Source: Erpobdella octoculata
Taxonomy: Eukaryota > Annelida > Clitellata > Hirudinida > Erpobdellidae
Length of the DNA stretch: 64,000 nt
Direction: 5' to 3'
Assembly (NCBI GenBank): GCA_963978895.1
Contig: OZ022246.1
Location: forward strand, 15,004,549 to 15,068,548
A program made the position numbers and the translations under genes. The notes below the pieces were generated by a model that did no database searches, was not told the origin of the DNA, and was given only the letters and a program-made list of their open reading frames with translations. Every line of letters begins with the position of its first letter. The stretch's first letter is position 1. Positions 33,514 to 46,500 of this stretch are shown piece after piece.

Positions 33514-35370
33514 CTTTTATATGATCTTTTTCATTTTCATAATACGTGTTATTTTGTAAATTCAGTTATACATTCCACAAACAAAGTTGAATTCCATTTA
33601 ACGATGCGGAATATTAAGGTTCTTCTTACGTTGATCACGTTTCTTTTTGTGATAATCAGATTTCGTAAAGTTTCAATGTAGGCTTCAGAACTTTTACTTT
33701 CATTTCTTTGGTTTGGTTTGGTTTTGGAGCTTGTTTGAGGTAAAGTTGCGTTGTTTATTCTATATTTTAATTTGATTTAGGCTACGTTGAAATCATTTGT
33801 TTGTGTGTGTTAGAATTTCTTATTTGTTTTTCTAAGACAGAATCAAGTAACCTTTAGTCTCAGTAATAAACAACATGCAAAACTCAAGACCCGTGTATTG
33901 TTTCTTGTTCTAAAGAGTGAAGTAAAATATTAATTTTTAGAGATTTATTTCGAGAGATAGCTTCTTATTTATTTCATCGTTTTTACTAGGTTATTTAAAT
34001 CATCCAACGTTTTTACTCCATTAAATATTATTAGTATATTTCATCTCATTCTGTCTGATTTTAGTTGTTGATTATGAATTTAATCTGAAATAATTCAAGA
34101 TGATTAATTATGTATTCCTGACCTGTGTATTGTTTTTTTCCCAAAGAGTGGAAACAATCTTAATAACAGTCCATGTCTTTCTAGGTATATGGTAACTTCT
34201 GTTTGTCGTTTTTATGTGATTTTAATGATTTTTATTTCAATAAATATTGCCATAATTTTATTTATGGAATAATTATGTAGACGGAGAAGTATTATGAACA
34301 CTGGGCATCAACAAAACATTTTTGCTAAGTGTTTTGAGGGGTGGGGAGGGTGGCAGCTTCCCCAGTTTTGGACAAAAATATCTAAGAATTCGGGCGAAAT
34401 GCGCGGAAAATTCAGACAAATACAGTCTAAAAATTAAAAAAAAATATGTTAAACATTTCAAAGAAATGCCTTTAAAATTCTAATAAATTTAAGAACAATT
34501 ATTTAAAAACACATTGTATCAAACTCGATCACCTAAACAAAAGTTTTTTGATAAGTATTTGGTTATCTGGATCAAAATACCAATAATAATTATTAATTTG
34601 GTCCAGGCAACTAGAGTTAATTTTGTAATGAATGATTAGCTTAAAGTACAAACATAATGAAATGTTGTTTTCAATAACTTTGAATTGAATGCTAGATTTA
34701 ACAGATATAATGACTAAAAAAAGTTAAATATTCATATAAAAAATCACGTTTTTCTTATGCAGAAGAAATAAGAAAATAATTATTTCTTTGGCAATATAAA
34801 GTAGCTACGTGGGCCAAAATATAGTTACAAATGTTATAAAAAAAACTATTGATTTGTCTTGTACGAATTACCAAGTTGATGAAATGGTTTTTACTGATTA
34901 CAAATAGACAGAACTTTCTATAGAAAACTGGCAAACGGGGATATCGGCAGCCTATCAAATGTGTTATTTGTGGGAAAGAAATACACTTTGACTAAGAGAG
35001 TCATTTCAGCAATTCCTTAGAGAGGATATTTCAAACGCCCAAAAAATATTTTTACTAAATGCTTCACTTTTGCCTAAAAAAATTGTTGATGACCTTGAGG
35101 GAGGCTGGATTGTACATTTTCTGAAATTTGTCTAAATCTTCCTCCTTATTTATTTTGTATACATTTTTTCTCAAAAATTCTTGGTGGGAGAGCAACCGAC
35201 TCCTGATTTCAAATGAGGTCCTTGACTCTGACTATAAAATAAAACACATAGAGATAATTTATGCTGAGGCTGGACAAACTGTCACTTTTGCACCAGTGCT
35301 GAAAAATGTTTACAAACTCTGATCAATTTTTTCAATAAATTTCTAGAAATTAAAGAGGATTTCTTGGAGT
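33514..35370. other. AT-rich sequence downstream of the galactosyltransferase
   Basis: About 1.85 kb after the last exon, presumably 3' UTR then intergenic. AATAAA motifs occur (for example about 34240). Frames of up to 67 codons have no domain. No mobile element recognised. Confidence 0.55.
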
Positions 35371-35875
35371 ACGACCAGGGCCAGCTCATAACGTGTGCGA
35401 GGCACACAGACGCAGAACTGAAACAAGTAAAGATAAAATATAATTTTTTTTTAAATGCTTCTATTTTGCCTCTTTATCTGAGTCAACGAATTGAATCTTA
35501 AACAACCGTTACGCTCAATCTTGTACTTTAATTTAATTTGTTATTTTTAATTTTGTTTATTACAACAACACTAACTTTCATATTTTAATTGATTTAAGGT
35601 AGGCAGTCGCACAGTTAAAAATTGCATGAAGACGTACGAGTTTGAGTTGAGTCGTTTATATCTCGATAATTCAGGCGTCTATATAGTCTTTGGTTACATC
35701 AGGAGACTCGGAGACTCGTAGAAAATGCGGGCATTCAACGAGGCCAATGAATAATACACTTGGCCACGCCTACTTATTCTATATTTTGATCATCACAGAC
35801 AAGCAAACTAATGAATACACTTGACCTAGATTTGATCAACACAGACAAACTAACTAACTAACCAACCAACAAACC
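35371..35875. repeat. Dispersed repeat fragments
   Basis: Begins with CAGGGCCAGCTCAT at about 35379, a hAT-like terminus. 35420-35520 is repeated at 38880-39010 (AACAACCGTTACGCTCAATC). 35640-35690 (TTTATATCTCGATAATTCAG) recurs at 23890 and inverted at 37940. 35755-35875 recurs at 27270. Confidence 0.6.
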
Positions 35876-36019
35876 AACAAACAGAGAGACGAGTGAAGTT
35901 AAATAAAAGCATTTAAAAAACGCAGAATTTAAAATAGGCGCAAAATTTGAAAAGCGCCTATTTTAAATTCTGCGTTTTTTAAATGCTTTTATTTAACTTC
36001 ACTCGTCTCTCTGTTTGTT
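35876..36019. repeat. Perfect 66-bp inverted repeat with 12-bp spacer
   Basis: Arms 35876-35941 and 35954-36019 are exact reverse complements. The spacer is AAAATTTGAAAA. The arms contain GAGAGACGAGTGAAG and CGCAGAATTTAAAATAGGCG, which occur in single form elsewhere in the window. Confidence 0.95.
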
Positions 36020-36036
36020 AGTTTGTCTAACGCAGA

Positions 36037-36277
36037 ATTTAAAATAGGCGCAAAATTTGAAAGGCGCCTTTTACCGGTATTTCTTGCAGTATATTTTCAC
36101 TTACTTTCCGTTTTTAAATTGAGCTGAAATTTTGCACAGGTAATAGTTTGAGTTGAGTCGTTAATTTAAAATAGGCGCAAAATTTGAAAGGCGCCTTTTT
36201 TACCGGTATTTCTTGCAGTATATTTTCACTTACTTTCCGTTTTTAGATTGAGCTGAAATTTTGCACAGGTAATAGTT
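36037..36277. repeat. Tandem duplication of about 120 bp
   Basis: Two units, each with AATTTAAAATAGGCGCAAAA, GAAAGGCGCCTTTT, ACCGGTATTTCTTGCAGTAT and GAGCTGAAATTTTGCACAGG, differing by a few bases. Confidence 0.92.
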
Positions 36278-37988
36278 TTTAATGATAATATTTAATTTGA
36301 TTATAAAAAATAAATTACTTTAAAGTTGTTTAAATATATTCTGTTAGAGTCCGCATTTCTGCTTGCGTGATCTATGCGACATGGGCGATAGCACTGATCT
36401 CTATAATATAACTGGATTGCGCTTAGCCCATTATTGCAATAGAAATGTTGTCGCCAGTCTGCAGCCATTTTACCACTCTCAATTACCAATGCAGCCGTCG
36501 TGTTTACGTCGATCGTCGCATGATATACGAACAATTAAGGGGTTTTAATTAAATTTAATTATTTTACTTGAAAATAAAAAATTTTATTTAGTTATTCGGT
36601 ATTTTTAACATTTTTTTACTACGGTCAATAGGATAGTTTTTTTACTACGGTCAATATGATAGTTATTTGGTAACACACAGATGAAACGCTTTGCAGATCA
36701 CCGCAACAAAATTGCCCCGCTTTGGTTTAGCAAGTGCAGAATAGGTTGTACAAGAAACTGTATTACTCTAAAAGTTTTGAGTCTATTTAGTAATTTTTAA
36801 CATCAAAATGTTTGTGAAATGTAGTAGGAAGTTATGCTGTGTATATAAAAAATTCAATAAGCACATTTTTTTAGCATTTGTTCAAAGTAAACGGTATCTT
36901 GTGTGTTACCTAGGTCTATAACAATTGGTCAGCGAATAATATATTTAGTTTAGACTGAATAAATTACATGTAAACTATAACATATTAAAATTTCATTTAA
37001 TTTTTATCATTCGTAAAGGTGTTTAATTTGATTCAGGCTTTGAGGTAATTCAACGTGCAACGCAGCACATCCGCGCCGCAGCAAAACACGCAAGCTAATT
37101 GCCATTACTATATCATACGTTGTTGTTTTATTTTATTTGTATTCTTTAAATATTAATTGATTTATATACAAACCAATTACTTGAGGTTTTTATAGAAGTG
37201 AGCTACATGTGATATGATGTGAAGGTTCTTGCTATGCCCGGCTCTATTCTATAACTAAGGCGTATTCTATTCCCACAAACTCACTTTTTGGATGCTTTAA
37301 CAAGACTGAACTGATGTTGCGATTCATGATCTTAAAATCGAAATATCTTTGTGAAATAAATTGTACGATTAAATGGTTGTTTGAATATTATGTTTTTTGT
37401 TTAAATTGTCTTTCAAAATGTATCAATTAATTTTTTTTTTAATTTTTATGCTACTGCTTTCCTAGCATTCAACGAAGCTAGAAACAAAGTCAGAAATTCT
37501 ACATTTCATCTTTGCGAACTTAAAACTTAAACAAACACTATTTTTTAAACCTTTCAACATGAGTTTGAGGCTCACATTAAATTATTTAAGCAGTAATAAA
37601 GCTGCTCAGCCAAACGCCTTACGACAGTGTTGCTAAATATAGCCCGGGCGGCAAATAAACTTTGCTGAAAAACTGCAATAATTAAGTATTTACAAATAAA
37701 ATGACTGTTTTGCTCTCTTATATTGTTTATTAAAGACATTACTAGCAGCGCAATTCGGCATTTTTACACTTCTAAAAATATTTCGTAAATAGCGTCAAGT
37801 AGGTAAGCGGAGCCTAGGAGTTCCAAAACGGCAACCAGCGGCGACTCCCAGGCAGGGCTAAGCGCTATACAGTTATATATAGAGATCAGTGGATTGCCCG
37901 CACTTTTTACGAGTCTCCTGATGTAACCATAGACGATTGAATTATCGAGATATAAACGGCTCAACTCAAAAGCATTTCTTTAAAAAAT
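36278..37988. other. AT-rich sequence without recognised gene
   Basis: Short frames only (60-77 codons at 36301-36548 and 37764-37964), no domains. The right end (37920-37988) carries the inverted dispersed repeat shared with 23890 and 35640. Confidence 0.55.
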
Positions 37989-38648
37989 TTATTTTTTATC
38001 TTTACTTGTTTTAATATCAGATGATTTGAAATCTTCTACTCTCTTTAGTTGAATCATAGATGCCATTGTGTCAATAATCCCATTCTGAATTTCAGGTGAG
38101 GTGTACTTTGCATTCAAAGGAATGTTTGAAACTATGGATTTCGGTTTTTTATCTTTTTGCAAAGTGTAATCAAATAGTTTAAGGAACAATCCACCAAAAT
38201 TTACAATGCTTTCATTTTTGTTTTCATCGATTGCATCACTAAAACATTCATTGTCGCCTCGAAAACTCAATTCCTTAACAGACAAAAATTTTATAATGTC
38301 ACCTATTGACTTGATATAATTACGGTTTTGATCCAGTTGTTCTCCAGATACTTTGTGAGCAATACTACATTTTTCAAAAATTAACCAGCTTGACATAGTT
38401 TCAGTGTGACATTTTGAAAAGATATGTTGATTAAAACCTCTACCAGTTTCAAGAGCACATTTCCAATTATTAAATCCTTTAAAGATGAATGCGCTATTTT
38501 GATTATTTCCTTTACCAAACAAGCGGCAAGCAAAACAAAAGGCAGCGTCTTTGTTAACTGAATATTCAAGCCAAGGTCTCGAAAAATACCACGACGACTG
38601 AAACTGTCTTTTGACCTGGTTGGTAATCTTTACTGGATAACTTGACAA
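37989..38648 (-). pseudogene. N-terminal part of a TTF-zinc-finger hAT transposase (ZMYM1-like)
   Basis: Frame of 219 codons containing the TTF-type zinc finger: RQFQSSWYFSRPWLEYSVN, then AAFCFACRLFG, FKGFNNWKCALE.. and HIFSKCHTET. It continues as SIGDIIKFLSVKELSFRG, matching the region before the catalytic core in ZMYM1-like and domesticated hAT proteins. It stops at 37989 after about a third of the usual 600-800 residues; the DDE core and dimerisation domain are missing. An unknown N-terminal start is likely upstream (TTG-type start at 38648). Confidence 0.75.
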
Positions 38649-39440
38649 TTTGGGCTGTGCTGGTTAATTTATTCCCAAATCATTGCCGGATGACAAAAAG
38701 TTTTTTTTCTTTCTTTTTTGACCTTTAGATGGATTGTATTTTAAAAAAACTTTTAAAAATAATTATAAGCATTGCCAAAAAAATGACATAAGCATGTGTT
38801 TGTTTTATTGCTTGAAATTTATTTTGAATATTTTTAAAGTTAATATGAAAATTTTATTCATAGCAATTAACTCGTGCATAAAAAAGTAAAGATGAAAAAA
38901 TAAATTTAAAAAAATTATTAAAAAAAATGCTTTTATTTGCCTTTTTATCTAAGTCAACAAATTAAAATTTTTGAATCTAAAACAACCGTTACGCTCAATC
39001 TTGTATATTGTTTATATCTTTCATATGAAATCAAAATTCATAAATTTAACTCGATGTATACATGATTAGTTGTTATCTAAAACACTTCATTCATATATTG
39101 TTATCGAGAATACCCAGATAGCAATTTAGGTGTGGGCCGCCTGCGTAAAATACGCGTGGACCACTGCTAGGGCCAACAGGCGGTAGTCGCTGGCGCGCAA
39201 TATGCCATTTTGATGTTTACCGCACGGAATGTACCTTAGCGCCACATCACGCCCCCCAGTGAGTTATGCCGTCGTAAGAGACGGCGTAACTCTTAAGCCC
39301 TCGTCACGAATACGGACCCTGTTCACATCGACAAACGTGAGTTGACACGATCCGATCAAATCTAACACGCCGGTACAATCGGAGTTTGTAGATGTGATAT
39401 AGCCGTTAATGTCGAAATGTAAAATACACGCGACTTCAAC
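38649..39440. other. Mixed sequence with dispersed repeat
   Basis: 38880-39010 repeats 35420-35520. 39120-39440 is more GC-rich (GCCGCCTGCGTAAAATACGC, GCCACATCACGCCCCCCAG) with no coding evidence; it may be the terminal part of the hAT element. Confidence 0.5.
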
Positions 39441-39538
39441 GTGCTTGTCGCGTCGGATTTGTGCTTGACTATATCACACCGACCGATTTTTTTTTTTGGT
39501 GTTGTCGGGTTGGGTTTTTTTGTCGATGTGAACAGGGC

Positions 39539-39540
<2 letters not shown>

Positions 39541-39617
<77 letters not shown>

Positions 39618-39625
39618 AAGAGAGA
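39541..39625. repeat. (GA)n microsatellite
   Basis: Pure (GA)n of about 72 bp followed by AAAGAAAGAG. The Arg-Glu frame across it is an artefact. Confidence 0.98.
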
Positions 39626-40499
39626 AAATATGCATGCCAGTAAAATTTAGTGTGTTTGCAAAAAAAAACTGTCAATAAAAAGCTTGCGTGGTTGCTCTAC
39701 CTATAGTGATGTGTCTTACAATGACATCAAGCACGTGACCGGTTATAAATAAGCTTATCTATTTTCTTCCATATCATATGCCAGTTTGGGATCAAAATAC
39801 ATTACAAGATTAGTTCAGTAATTGATAAAAACGTTTTGCTTATGGAAAAAACATTTCAACCCTTCCTCCCTCCCTCCCTCCCTCAACCTATGTACAAAAT
39901 CATCGGTCCGCCATACCCCTCGAATTATTCCCTCATAATTTTTATCTACCTTTGCCACTCTGCCATCATCATTAAAATTGTTAATTTTACCTTTTTCTTC
40001 TTGACTTTTTTCAATAATCATTTCATCAACAGGTTCGATCAATTTCGTTGGATTTTGGTCAGCAAATAAATCAGCCTTTTCGTTGAGATTCTAATCAATT
40101 TCCAATTTCAGAAAACTATCGTCTGACTCCTTATTGGAGATCTCATCTTTTTTTAACTTTGTTGAAAATATCAAAATATTTTACCGACTTCGAACTATTC
40201 ATAGTTTTAATTAATGAAGCAAAACCGACTATAACAAAACAAGTGCACAACTAAAAAAGAAACGTAGGTGAAAATTGGGACCATATATAGAGACGTTATC
40301 TGGACATGGTCAGCATGACTTCAGCAGCAGCAGCAATAGTCTGCCGTGCGTATAGGAACTTTAAGCTTTATCAGTAAATAAATAGTTTGATTTTCACTTT
40401 TGTCTGCGGGGGGTTCAGTGGGGGGCTAACTACGATTTTCAGTGGAGGGGCACAAAATTTGTATAGGGGAGGCTTGTCCTTCCTGCCCCCCACTCCCCG
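39626..40499. other. Unassigned sequence
   Basis: Includes a (CCCT)n patch at 39858-39884. No domain in the short frames. Confidence 0.55.
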
Positions 40500-41340
40500 C
40501 TGGCTACAGGCGTGGGAAGCGGAGAAGCGACCGGGAGCGGGAAAGGGACCGGGAGCGTGAGCGTGAGCGTGAGAGCAAGCTGGGAAAGAAAGAAGAGCGA
40601 GAGAGAAAAACGATAGAAAAACCTATAAAAACCCGGGTGTGGGAGAGCAAGCGGGAGCGGGAGAGCAAACGGAAACGGGAAAGCAAGCGGAAACGAGAAA
40701 GCAAGCGGAAACTGGTGAGCAAGCGGAAACGGGAAAACAAGCGGAAACGTGAGAGCAAACGGAAACGGGAGAGCAAACGGAAACGGGAAAGCAAGCGGGA
40801 ACGGGAAAGCAAGCGGGAACGAGAGAGCAAACGGGAACCTAGAGAACAAGCGGGAACGGGAAAGCAATCAGGAACGGAAGAGCAAACGGGAACGGGAGAG
40901 CGAACGGGAACGGGAGAGCAAGCGGGAAAGGAAACGGGAGCGAGAGAGAAATCGATAGAAAAACCTTCAAAAACCCCGAGCATTGTACACTCGATTGATT
41001 TTTTTAATTGTCCTAATTTTTTACATTAAACTTTTAATAAAAAACAATTAAAGGAAAAAACGAGCTTTTTAACACAAACTTTAATTTCTAATACACTCGA
41101 TTTAGAAGTACGAAAAATTTTCAAATCAGGTTTTTTGTTTAATTGAATCATGTATTGTCATCCAATATAAAGTGATGCTGAAAGTTTCAGCTTTCTAGCT
41201 TGTCAAAAAGCTAGTTAAATTTTACTTGCAAGATTTGCGTACAGAGAAAGCCACAGACACACAGAGATTGTAACCTAAATAAAAGTTTGTAAACACAAAA
41301 TAATTTATATGGCAAAACAACGTTTGCTGGGTCAGCTAGT
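40500..41340 (-). mobile_element. C/T-cassette repeat family, copy 7 (inverted, long)
   Basis: Read on the minus strand: head ACTAGCTGACCCAGCAAACG (ending at 41340), body matching 10716-11015, then CAATCGAGTGTACAATGCTC, TTGAAGGTTTTTCTATCG and about 450 bp of CTTGCTCTCCCGTTC-type units. It is the longest cassette in the window. Confidence 0.85.
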
Positions 41341-41349
41341 ACTTTAATA

Positions 41350-43011
41350 GGGTAGAGTGAGACAAGAAGCCCAGGTGAGGTAAAACGCCTACGGCATGTT
41401 TAGAGCGCCTGCTATATTCTAATGTTGTATGTTTATGGTCTATGCATTGTCGTCAACTTTCTGTGCTGTTTGATGTTAACATCGTCAATTTTGGTTCACG
41501 GCAAGTAAAGTTATATCAATTTTTCATTTTTTGCCTTATTTTGACAATATTTGTGACTTTACAATTAAGCGATGTGTGAACTAAAGTGTTATGTGAGCCG
41601 ATGAAGTTATAACTGTGCAGAAAGGCATCGGCAAGACCTGTTAAATGTTACCCAGATGTGTGAGCAATGTTGAAAGATAACAACGCTATATCATTTTGAG
41701 CTCACATGATTACATGGGGACAAAACGCCTAGCCTGTAGACGGGGCAAATCGCCCACTGTAGGCCTTTTATCACACCCTTAAATATCCACAACCCACTAA
41801 TGTAATAAGTCTAGGGTAGGTCCAAGCTAGTTGCAAATTTTCTTTTTGCTTAATATTGTGATAGCCACGGTTGTATATGCAAAACCAATTGAGTCTGTGA
41901 TCAATTTATTTTTATATGTTTAGATTCCATCATGGTACGAGTTTATAATAGAAAGTCTTGGCCATTTCTCCGCATCCAAAGACGTTTACGTTCTTGAACT
42001 CGCAAAGATGAGTCTGCTACATTGTTAACGGGATCAGCATACAAAGCTGAGTTGGAGGAAAAAAGTAAGTTTTTTGGCTAAGGCAGCTAAAGCTGCTGCA
42101 AAGACTGCTGAAGCGAAGTCTTTTGCGAAGACTAGAAAAACATCCACAGCTTGTTTGTCTGTTATCAAAGCTCGGACGCTTATTTTGGCCATTTTTCCGC
42201 ATCCGAAAATATCTGATGTTCGTTCTCGAACGCGCAAAGCCGAGTCTGATACATTGTTAACTGGATCACCATACATACAAAGCTGAGTTGGAAGAAAAAA
42301 CTCAAGTTCTTTGGCTAGGTCTGCTAAGGCTGCTGCAAAGTCTTTGGCGAAGACTAAAAAGGCATCCATAGCTTGCTCATCCAGTAAAAGAAGTGCTACT
42401 AAAGCCGATGCAAAGGTTGCAGTAAAAAAAAGTAAGCCTAAGAATCGCACAACGACATATGGCTCTGGTGATTCCAGCAGCGAAGCAGAGGAATGGCCAT
42501 GTTTGATATGTGGTGAACCATTTGCAAACAACAAGTCTAGTGAAAAATGGGTTCAGTGCCAGAATGTCAAAAGTGGGCACACAAAGCATGCACTGATGGT
42601 TCTCGTTCCTTCATCTGTCCGAACTGTGATTCTGAATCTGACTAGAAAATTACTTATTTTGCGTTGAACATTAGAATGTTGAATGCTTGCAAATATGCTG
42701 GTGTTGTTTATTCTTGAATGTTTTTATTGTATAGTTTTATAGCTGTGGGGTAAATAATCCACCTATGAGCCTTTTACCCCTCAAAAAAGGCCTTTTACCC
42801 CACCCATGGGACAAGACGCCTTTTTTGAGTACCCACAGAAATATGCATTTCACACATAACAACAACTACTATAGGTAGATATCAGCATGGCATCCTTTAA
42901 TAGCTAAATTAATGAAGCATCAAATTATACAAAAATTTTAATCATACGATGAAAGACTGTTGAGTTTTTGACAGTTTCCCTGAAACATGGGCCTCTTGCC
43001 CTACTCTACCC
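41350..43011. mobile_element. pogo-type (Tc1/mariner superfamily) DNA transposon remnant
   Basis: Inverted ends GGGTAGAGTGAGACAAGAAG at 41350 and the near-complement ending at 43011, each flanked by TA (41348-41349, 43012-43013). Subterminal copies of the CAAAACGCC/GCCTTTTACCCC type recur inside both ends. It contains only the C-terminal end of a pogo/jerky-like transposase. The left end lies a few bases from the head of the repeat ending at 41340. Confidence 0.75.
41960..42660 (+). pseudogene. pogo/jerky-like transposase C-terminus with duplicated linker and zinc finger
   Basis: Fragments of the C-terminal tail: PHPKISDVRSRTRKAESD, TLLTGSPY, an Ala/Lys-rich linker (AKAAAKSLAKTKKAS), and a final zinc-finger-like end EEWPCLICGEPF..EKWVQC with the rest (WAHKACTDGS, FICPNC) in the next frame. 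This CX2C..WxQC..W.H..C pattern is the usual end of pogo-type transposases. The segment 41957-42170 is repeated as 42185-42440. The catalytic DDE domain is missing. Confidence 0.7.
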
Positions 43012-43019
43012 TAACTTTC

Positions 43020-43480
43020 ACTTTTTTTATAGAAACAGACTGGTGCTGGATTTCGATTCTCAATACTTATGTTAACATTTGTGGATGTAAATATGCAATT
43101 TTAATTTTGTGAGGGGGCGGCATTGAAATCTTGGCCTAGGGGCGGCAAAATGTTAAATCCGCCACTAGCCAGACCCCGGAGTCACCGCCGCTAGTCGTAT
43201 TTATTGAACTCTGAGTCAGTCATATTCATGGGACTGAGTAAAATTCACTTCGACTTGAGTCAGTCACATTACCAGCGACGGCTTTTGTTTAAAATAGCAT
43301 TAGGTACATAGCTAATATATACGTCTTTTTAATACATTTAGTTACAAACCCAATGCAGTCCAAAATTATAATTGTTAGGGATAGACAATTATTATTTATT
43401 AATTGTCTGGAACCTTTTGTCTATGGCCCTAGGCTATATCTAAACTTCGCTGTTTGAGTGTCTTCCTTTTTCGGAATAAA
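43020..43480. other. Sequence preceding the second Gypsy element
   Basis: Contains GGGGCGGCATTG and GGGGCGGCAAAATG near 43110-43160, possibly a DNA-transposon end, and probably the Gypsy 5' LTR toward the right. The boundaries cannot be set from this sequence alone. Confidence 0.35.
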
Positions 43481-43558
43481 CATATTTGGCGATTGTGCGT
43501 GGTCGTGTCTCTGTCGTGTTAGCGTTGTTCTTCCTTACATACGAGTTAATAACATATT

Positions 43559-43575
43559 TGGCGACGAGGATGGGA
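43559..43575 (+). promoter_or_regulatory. Putative Gypsy primer-binding site
   Basis: TGGCGACGAGGATGGGA after a stretch ending AATAACATAT. TGGCGACGAGGAT is a familiar start after Gypsy 5' LTRs; the tRNA was not identified. Confidence 0.5.
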
Positions 43576-43589
43576 TCTGAACAGAATTT

Positions 43590-46500
43590 TTGGTTCGTTT
43601 GTTGGAAGAAGCGCGACGACGTGACGAAGAAAGTAAACGGCGAGAAGATGCTCTGTTAGAGGTTCTGGAGTCATTGAAGGTTCACAAAACTGCACAAAAT
43701 GCCGGTGCTGATTTGGAAAAAAAATCCGATGTTCTCATTCGACCCTGAATCCGGAGGTACGTTTTCGAAGTGGATCTGCGTTTCAAAGACGCTATCACTT
43801 CAAACGATGTAGGATTGTCAGGCGAGGAAAAGACGAGAATTTTGATATCCAAACTAGGCACGTGTAGTTATTCGAAATTCACCGATCACATACTGCCGCG
43901 AACACCAAGGGACCTGCAGTATGATGAAGCGAAACAACCCTGGACAGACTTTTCGGAGAGAAAGTAACGATCTTCAGAAGGAGGTATGAGGTTTTTCGTT
44001 TATCAATTGGTGAAGAAGAGTATATCTCATTTGGTGCAAAAGTAAACAAAATGTGTGAACAAGCTCAACTCGACAAGATGACGATGGAGAATTTCAAATG
44101 CCTAATCTTTGTGTCTGGACTGAAAGGTTCCGCTCACGCTGACGTGTGCTCCAGGCTGTTACGAAGATTAGAAATGCATAATGCTTGCACGCTGGAAGAT
44201 TTGACAAGAGAGTGTGACATAATCACGAAATTACAGGTCGATTCCAACGTTGTGTCAAGACCAACGCCAATCGTCGCTGCAGTTGAAACAAAGCAGAGGA
44301 AGAAGAAGAACAACTGTGATCTCCCTAGCAAAGAGATGGGTCAAGATTCTTCACGTGGTGCTTGTTTCATCTGCGGATCTAAAAGTCATTTTAGAAAAGA
44401 CGGCCCAAAAATGTAAACGACTCTGGTTATAATCAACGAAAGATAAAAACTAGAGTGAGGAAGGTTGAAGACAAAATAATGGAAATCGGAGGTTCGCTAT
44501 AATCAACTTTGGTAAAACAGAGGTGAAAATGCAGCTGGCCTCTGGTGCAGATGTGACGGTGATCAGCAAGGAAGTGTGGGAAAAAATCGGGTCTCGACTT
44601 CTCAATGAATCGTCGACATCTATGGGTGCTGCAAATGGGACACCGATTCAAGTCACGGGTCAATTCGACGTAGAGTTCTCCTGCAAGGGACATTCAGGCC
44701 ATGGTCGCTGCTTCGTGGCTGAACATTTGGATGGATGAATCAACTTCCACCCTTTCAAGAAGCATTTGACGCTATCTGCTGCAAAATTGAACAGAAGCCG
44801 AGTGAAGGAAAATAACTCTCAAGAGAATTAGAAAGATGTTTTCCGGATGTTTTCAAGAAAGAGCTGGGACGTTGCAAAAAGATGGCACAGCTGGTGGTCA
44901 AGCAGGGGACACGTCCAACCTTCTGTAGACAGAGGAAAATTCCATTCGCACAAGAAAAGGCTCGTCTGAACCAAGGCGCATGGTTCACAGAAATCGACTT
45001 AGCAGATGCGTATTTGCAGATAGAAGTCGAAAAGACTCAAAAGAGCTGCTGACGATTAATACAACGAAAGGTCTGTTCAAATATCAGCGGCTACCTTTTG
45101 GAGTCAAATGCGCACCTAGCATCCTCCAAAAAGCAATGGACAGCATGACATCAGGTCTGGAGGGCTGTGCTGCTTACTTGGATGACATAATAGTGACTGG
45201 AGCCACATTGGAAGAACACAACCGGAATGTACATGATCTTTTCCAAAAAAATTGCAGAATTTGGTTTTCACTTGTAGGCCGAAAAGTGTTCTTTCGCAAT
45301 AAAAGAAATCAAGTTCTTGGGGTAGGTCGTAAATAGTAAAGGCCGTCGACCAAACCCAGAGAAAATAGAAGCAATCAGAAGGATGCCAGAACCCAAGGAC
45401 AAAAAGCAGTTGAAATCCTTTTTGGGTATGATTAGTAATTACTCTTCTTTCATACCAGAAATGCGTCCTATGAGGGGCCCGTTGGACGACCTGGAAAGGA
45501 AAGAAAAATATGAATGGACTGTTCAACATCAGGAAGCCTTTGAGAGTTTACGTTCGGTGTTACAGTTGGATCTGCTGTTGACACATTACGACCCAACACT
45601 GAAAATAGTCGTGGCTGCAGATGCGTGCGACTATGGAATTGGTGCCGTATTTTCACATCGTTTTCCCAATGGAAGAGAGAAAGCGATTACTCATGCCGGA
45701 AGAGTGTTAACCAAAACTGAGCAAAACTATGGGCAGATCGAGAAAGAAGCACTCGCCCTCGTATTTGCAGTTAGGAAGTTCCACAGGTACGTTTATGGGC
45801 GACGCTTCAAGTTTTTGACGGACCACAAGCCGTTGCTTACTGTTTTTGGATCGAAGATAGGAGTGTCCGCTCATTCAGCAAATCGCCTCCAACGATGGGA
45901 ACTTGTCTTGCTAGCCTATGATTTCACCATAGAGTATAGACGAACAACCCACTTTGGATAGGCCAATGCCTTATTCCGTCTCATCGCGACAGATAAACTT
46001 GCTGATGAAGAAGATGTCGTGATCGCCAAGATTGAAGAAGACGTACCAGGAGGTCAACGCGATGTCATACGTGAGTTGCCGGTGACAAAAAGAGACATTC
46101 AGAGTATGACCGAACAGGATATCGAGCTACAAGTGGTCGTGGAAACCATTGCATCAGGAAGATGGCCAAGTTTCCAGGCTGGATCAACCCTGCATGCTTT
46201 CCACATCCGTAAAACAGATTTAGCAGTCTGCGATGGAGTGATTTTCATGTGATCTCGTGCTGTATTCCCATGTGCGCTTCAAGCCAGGTTACTGAAGATG
46301 CTTCATGAAGGTCATCCTGGTTCAACAAGAATGAAAATGCTTGCTCGGAGAAGTGTCTACTGGTTAAAAATAGATCGGGATATAGAAGATAGGGTAAAAA
46401 GTTGCAGTGCGTGTCAAAGTGCTGCAAAGATGCCTGTGAAGAACAAACTTGCTTCATGGCCAATGCCGAATTGTTCTATGGAAAGGATTCACATAGATTT

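Noticed and set aside
35379..39170. A single large hAT element bounded by CAGGGCCAGC at 35379 and GGGCC near 39167
   Set aside because: The right-hand motif is in direct rather than inverted orientation and no 8-bp duplication was found, so the boundaries are unsupported.
39441..39675. Arg-Glu repeat frames
   Set aside because: Explained fully by the (GA)n microsatellite.
40439..41029. Long Arg/Ser/Lys-rich and Pro/Phe/Leu-rich frames at 4.4-4.9, 21.4 and 40.4-41.0 kb
   Set aside because: They translate the purine/pyrimidine cassette repeat; all frames on both strands are open because the units lack stop codons. No protein evidence.
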